This document shows positions 4,238-7,060 of a stretch of DNA of 7,060 nt, piece after piece. How positions within the stretch are numbered: position 1 is the stretch's first letter; each line of letters begins with the position of its first letter. The stretch is taken from NCBI GenBank assembly GCA_002479645.1, contig DLOO01000078.1, positions 9,566 through 16,625 on the forward strand, read 5' to 3'. This DNA is from Lachnoclostridium sp. UBA7482. Its GTDB lineage: Bacteria > Bacillota > Clostridia > Lachnospirales > Lachnospiraceae. The notes beneath the pieces were generated by a model, which did no database searches, had not been told where the DNA came from, and was given only the letters and a program-made list of their open reading frames with translations. A program made the position numbers and the translations under genes.

Positions 4238-7060
4238 TTACTTGAAGTACTCAACGCCGCTCTCAAATATCAGCTGGTTCTGATCACCGGTAATGTTCAT
4301 GGCAACGCCGACACCGCGACGCTCGGAATGAGCCATTTTACCGAGAACACGACCATCCGGAGAAGTGATACCCTCGATTGCCCAGAAGGAGCCGTTCGGG
4401 TTAAAATCCTCATTCATGGTAGGATTGCCGTCCGCATCTACGTACTGCGTTGCAATCTGACCGTTCTCATACAGCTTCTTAAGCCATGCGTCATTTGCCA
4501 CAAAACGGCCTTCGCCGTGAGACGCCGGGATGGAATATACACCGCCGAGGACTGCCTTCCGGAGCCAAGGGCTCTTGTTGGTAACAACCTTGGTGTAAAC
4601 CGACTTGCTGATGTGACGGCCGATGTTGTTCATAGTCAGGGTCGGGCTGTCCTCCGTCTGAGGAGTAACCTCGCCGTAAGGTACAAGACCGAGCTTAATG
4701 AGAGCCTGGAAACCGTTGCAGATACCGAGTGCCAACCCGTCTCTCTCCTTAAGAAGAGCATTTACCGCATCACTGATACGGGGATTGCGGAATGCGGTTG
4801 CGATGAACTTACCGGAACCGTCCGGCTCATCACCTGCGGAGAAACCGCCCGGGAACATGATAATCTGCGCTTCCCTGATCGCCTTTTCAAATGCTTCAAC
4901 GGAATCCTTGATGTTCTGCTCATTCATATTCTTAAATACAACCGTATTTACCGTCGCGCCTGCCCGCTCAAATGCAAGCTTGGTGTCGTACTCGCAGTTG
5001 GTACCCGGGAATACCGGAATGAATACCTGCGGCTTTGCAATCTTATTCTTAGCAACATAAATGGTCTTTGCATCGTAATTCCGGGTAGGAACTTCAAGCT
5101 TCTCGATTTCTGCTGCTACAGAAGACTTGGTAGGGAATACCGTCTCCAGAGTTCCGGTGTAAGCGGCAAGCGCCTCATCGAGGGAAATAACCATCTTGTC
5201 CGCATCTTCTCCGCACTCATGGCAGCTCTTCCTGCCCCAGCTCAGAGTGCCGGTATCATTGGTGCGGCCGACCTTGCGATAAGCGATACCGCAGGCGTCG
5301 AGCATAGCAAGCTTCTCTTCGTCCATTTCCGCGAGGATGCTGCCATACATCGGAGCAAATGCTTCGTCCATGGTTACTTTGCCGCAAAGCTTTGCGCCAA
5401 TTCTGTTACCGAAGGACATCTTGCTGATTGCCTCTGCAAGACCCTTTGCGCCAAGCGCATACAGGGAGCGGAATGCGCCCTGACCGGCAAGTGCGTGAAT
5501 CTGATCGTACATTGCCATTGCCTGCTCATAATTCGGAAGGTCATATTCATCTCTTGCCATCTCGAATAGAATCAGACGACTGTCGGCAGACTTAAATTCA
5601 TTCGTTACGACGTCGGAACGCTTTGCAACATTCACGGCAAAGGAAACAAGTGTCGGAGGAACATCGATATCATCGAAGGAACCGGACATACTGTCCTTAC
5701 CGCCGATGGAAGGAAGTCCCAGCTTGGTCTGTGCCCGGTAAGCGCCAAGGAGCGCTGCCAAAGGCTCGCCCCAACGCTTCGGATCATTGCCGAGACGACG
5801 GAAATACTCCTGGAAGGTAAAGCGAATCTTACGGAAATCACCGCCTGCCGCTACAATCTTGGCAACGGAAGTCATTACTGCATAAGAAGAGCCGTGGAAC
5901 GGGCTCCAGGAAGAAAGATACGGGTCATAACCGTAGCTCATCATAGTAACGGTATCGCACTGTCCATCCAGAACCGGAAGTTTTGCAATCATGGTCTGGG
6001 TAGGAGTCATCTGATATTTACCGCCGTAAGGCATGGTAACGGTAGCTGCACCGATGGAGGAGTCGAACATTTCAACAAGACCCTTCTTGGAGCAGATATT
6101 CAGGTCAGACAACATGGTAAGCCAAGCCGCCTTTCTGCCTGCGGCAGTATCAGCGGTCTTACCGAAGCCGCCTTTTTTGGCGACGCTGTGCGCCTCGTAG
6201 GAAACGGCCTTCTTAAAGAAATTATCCTCTGCCTTCGGCATGGTTACTACAGCAGTAGTTTCTTGATGCGCCCCGTTTGTATCAAGGAATGCGCGGCTGA
6301 TATTTACGATTTCCTTATCTCTCCACACAAGAACAAGACGAGGCTCCTCGGTTACCTCTGCAACTACGACAGCTTCAAGGTTTTCCTCCTCGGCATAAGC
6401 AAGCATGGCGTCGACATCCTTAGGAGCTACAACAACTGCCATACGCTCCTGGGACTCGGAAATAGCAAGCTCGGTTCCGTCAAGACCTGCGTATTTCTTC
6501 GGCACCTTATCGAGCTGAACACGAAGACCTGCTGCCAACTCGCCGATTGCTACGGATACACCGCCGGCACCAAAGTCATTACATTTCTTAATCTTGCTTG
6601 CAACCTCTTCTCTGCGGAACAATCTTTGCAGCTTACGCTCGGTAGGCGCATTACCCTTCTGAACCTCAGCGCCGCAGGTGTGAATGGATTCGGTTGTATG
6701 CTTCTTGGAGGAACCGGTTGCACCGCCGCAGCCGTCACGACCGGTACGACCGCCCATAAGGATGATGATATCCCCGGGATCGCTGTTCTCACGAATAACG
6801 TTCTTTCTCGGAGCAGCGCCCATAACAGCGCCGATTTCCATACGCTTTGCTACATAATTCGGATGATAAATCTCATCTACCAAACCGGTTGCAAGACCAA
6901 TCTGGTTACCGTAGGAGCTGTAACCCCTGGCAGCGCCGGTAGTAAGCTTTCTCTGCGGAAGCTTGCCTGCAAGTGTGTCCTTCAGGGATGCAGTCGGATC
7001 TGCAGCACCGGTCACACGCATTGCCTGGTAAACATAACCGCGTCCGGACAGCGGATCGCG
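4238..7060 (-). CDS. purL: Phosphoribosylformylglycinamidine synthase, C-terminal 940 residues (start outside window)
   Basis: FGAM synthase catalyses the fourth step of de novo purine synthesis: FGAR + ATP + glutamine to FGAM + ADP + Pi + glutamate, in the cytosol. The frame stays open to the right edge; the residues before the first in-window Met (7019-7021) read RDPLSGRGYVYQA and belong to the protein, so the start lies outside. Counting from the edge codon, the first PurM-like half carries the glycine-rich GGRTGRDGCGGATGSS signature (~103-118), and the second half carries GLPSIGGKDSMSG (~448-460). A fused class I glutaminase domain fills roughly the last 270 residues: FPGTNCEYD (~684), FPGGFSAGDE (~736), nucleophile Cys781 in GICNGFQ, and catalytic His911 and Glu913 in AHSERRG. 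This is the single-chain long PurL, unlike the separate PurS/PurL/PurQ of Bacillus. About three quarters of an expected ~1250 residues is present, with no frameshift seen. The stop is TAA (4238-4240). Confidence 0.97.
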   Translation of the reverse strand, partial: RDPLSGRGYVYQAMRVTGAADPTASLKDTLAGKLPQRKLTTGAARGYSSYGNQIGLATGLVDEIYHPNYVAKRMEIGAVMGAAPRKNVIRENSDPGDIIILMGGRTGRDGCGGATGSSKKHTTESIHTCGAEVQKGNAPTERKLQRLFRREEVASKIKKCNDFGAGGVSVAIGELAAGLRVQLDKVPKKYAGLDGTELAISESQERMAVVVAPKDVDAMLAYAEEENLEAVVVAEVTEEPRLVLVWRDKEIVNISRAFLDTNGAHQETTAVVTMPKAEDNFFKKAVSYEAHSVAKKGGFGKTADTAAGRKAAWLTMLSDLNICSKKGLVEMFDSSIGAATVTMPYGGKYQMTPTQTMIAKLPVLDGQCDTVTMMSYGYDPYLSSWSPFHGSSYAVMTSVAKIVAAGGDFRKIRFTFQEYFRRLGNDPKRWGEPLAALLGAYRAQTKLGLPSIGGKDSMSGSFDDIDVPPTLVSFAVNVAKRSDVVTNEFKSADSRLILFEMARDEYDLPNYEQAMAMYDQIHALAGQGAFRSLYALGAKGLAEAISKMSFGNRIGAKLCGKVTMDEAFAPMYGSILAEMDEEKLAMLDACGIAYRKVGRTNDTGTLSWGRKSCHECGEDADKMVISLDEALAAYTGTLETVFPTKSSVAAEIEKLEVPTRNYDAKTIYVAKNKIAKPQVFIPVFPGTNCEYDTKLAFERAGATVNTVVFKNMNEQNIKDSVEAFEKAIREAQIIMFPGGFSAGDEPDGSGKFIATAFRNPRISDAVNALLKERDGLALGICNGFQALIKLGLVPYGEVTPQTEDSPTLTMNNIGRHISKSVYTKVVTNKSPWLRKAVLGGVYSIPASHGEGRFVANDAWLKKLYENGQIATQYVDADGNPTMNEDFNPNGSFWAIEGITSPDGRVLGKMAHSERRGVGVAMNITGDQNQLIFESGVEYFK

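Noticed and set aside
4214..5569. 451-codon plus-strand open frame opposite purL
   Set aside because: It lies antisense to strongly conserved purL coding sequence including the glutaminase domain, has no sensible start context and no recognisable domain; it is a shadow of purL codon use.
7019..7021. Met codon as the true start of purL
   Set aside because: The frame continues upstream to the window edge with conserved PurL sequence, and the known protein is about 300 residues longer at the N-terminus.

Overview
The window looks like chromosome of a low-to-mid G+C Gram-positive Clostridia species, most likely a gut Lachnospiraceae relative. The grounds are strong AGGAGG-type ribosome binding sites, a sortase-anchored surface protein with SpaA/Cna-B repeats, and a single-chain 'long' PurL with a fused glutaminase domain. 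The family-level assignment is an inference from gene style, not from a database match.

Layout, left to right. Bases 1-203 hold no gene I can support. They are rich in short palindromes, carry a near-perfect 46-bp palindrome (95-140), and contain the intrinsic terminator (139-173) of the next gene. Bases 204-3260 (minus strand) encode a complete 1018-residue cell-wall surface protein: signal peptide, a probable N-terminal thioester domain (Cys75/Gln136), a Pro-Thr hinge, seven tandem Cna-B/SpaA-like domains that each keep a plausible Lys/Glu/Asp-or-Asn isopeptide triad, a variant sortase signal (EPKTG), a membrane segment and a basic tail. Bases 3261-3645 form a divergent intergenic region with a promoter for each direction; the surface-protein transcript probably has a leader of about 190 nt. 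Bases 3646-3942 (plus strand) encode a small A+T-rich three-helix membrane protein of unknown function.

Bases 3943-4237 separate this small gene from the convergent purL gene. They hold a bidirectional intrinsic terminator (3991-4035), two minor hairpins, and a 137-nt structured element (4095-4231) that begins 7 nt after the purL stop. Read on the purL strand, this element folds as a long closed stem, nested stems and two hairpins with GUAA (GNRA-type) tetraloops. I regard it as the most interesting object in the window. Bases 4238-7060 (minus strand) are the C-terminal 940 residues of phosphoribosylformylglycinamidine synthase (PurL); its start lies beyond the right edge.

The genes do not form one pathway. 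PurL is cytosolic purine synthesis, the surface protein is a probable adhesin, and the small membrane protein is unassigned. Their orientations (surface gene leftward, small gene rightward, purL leftward toward the small gene) make three separate transcription units.
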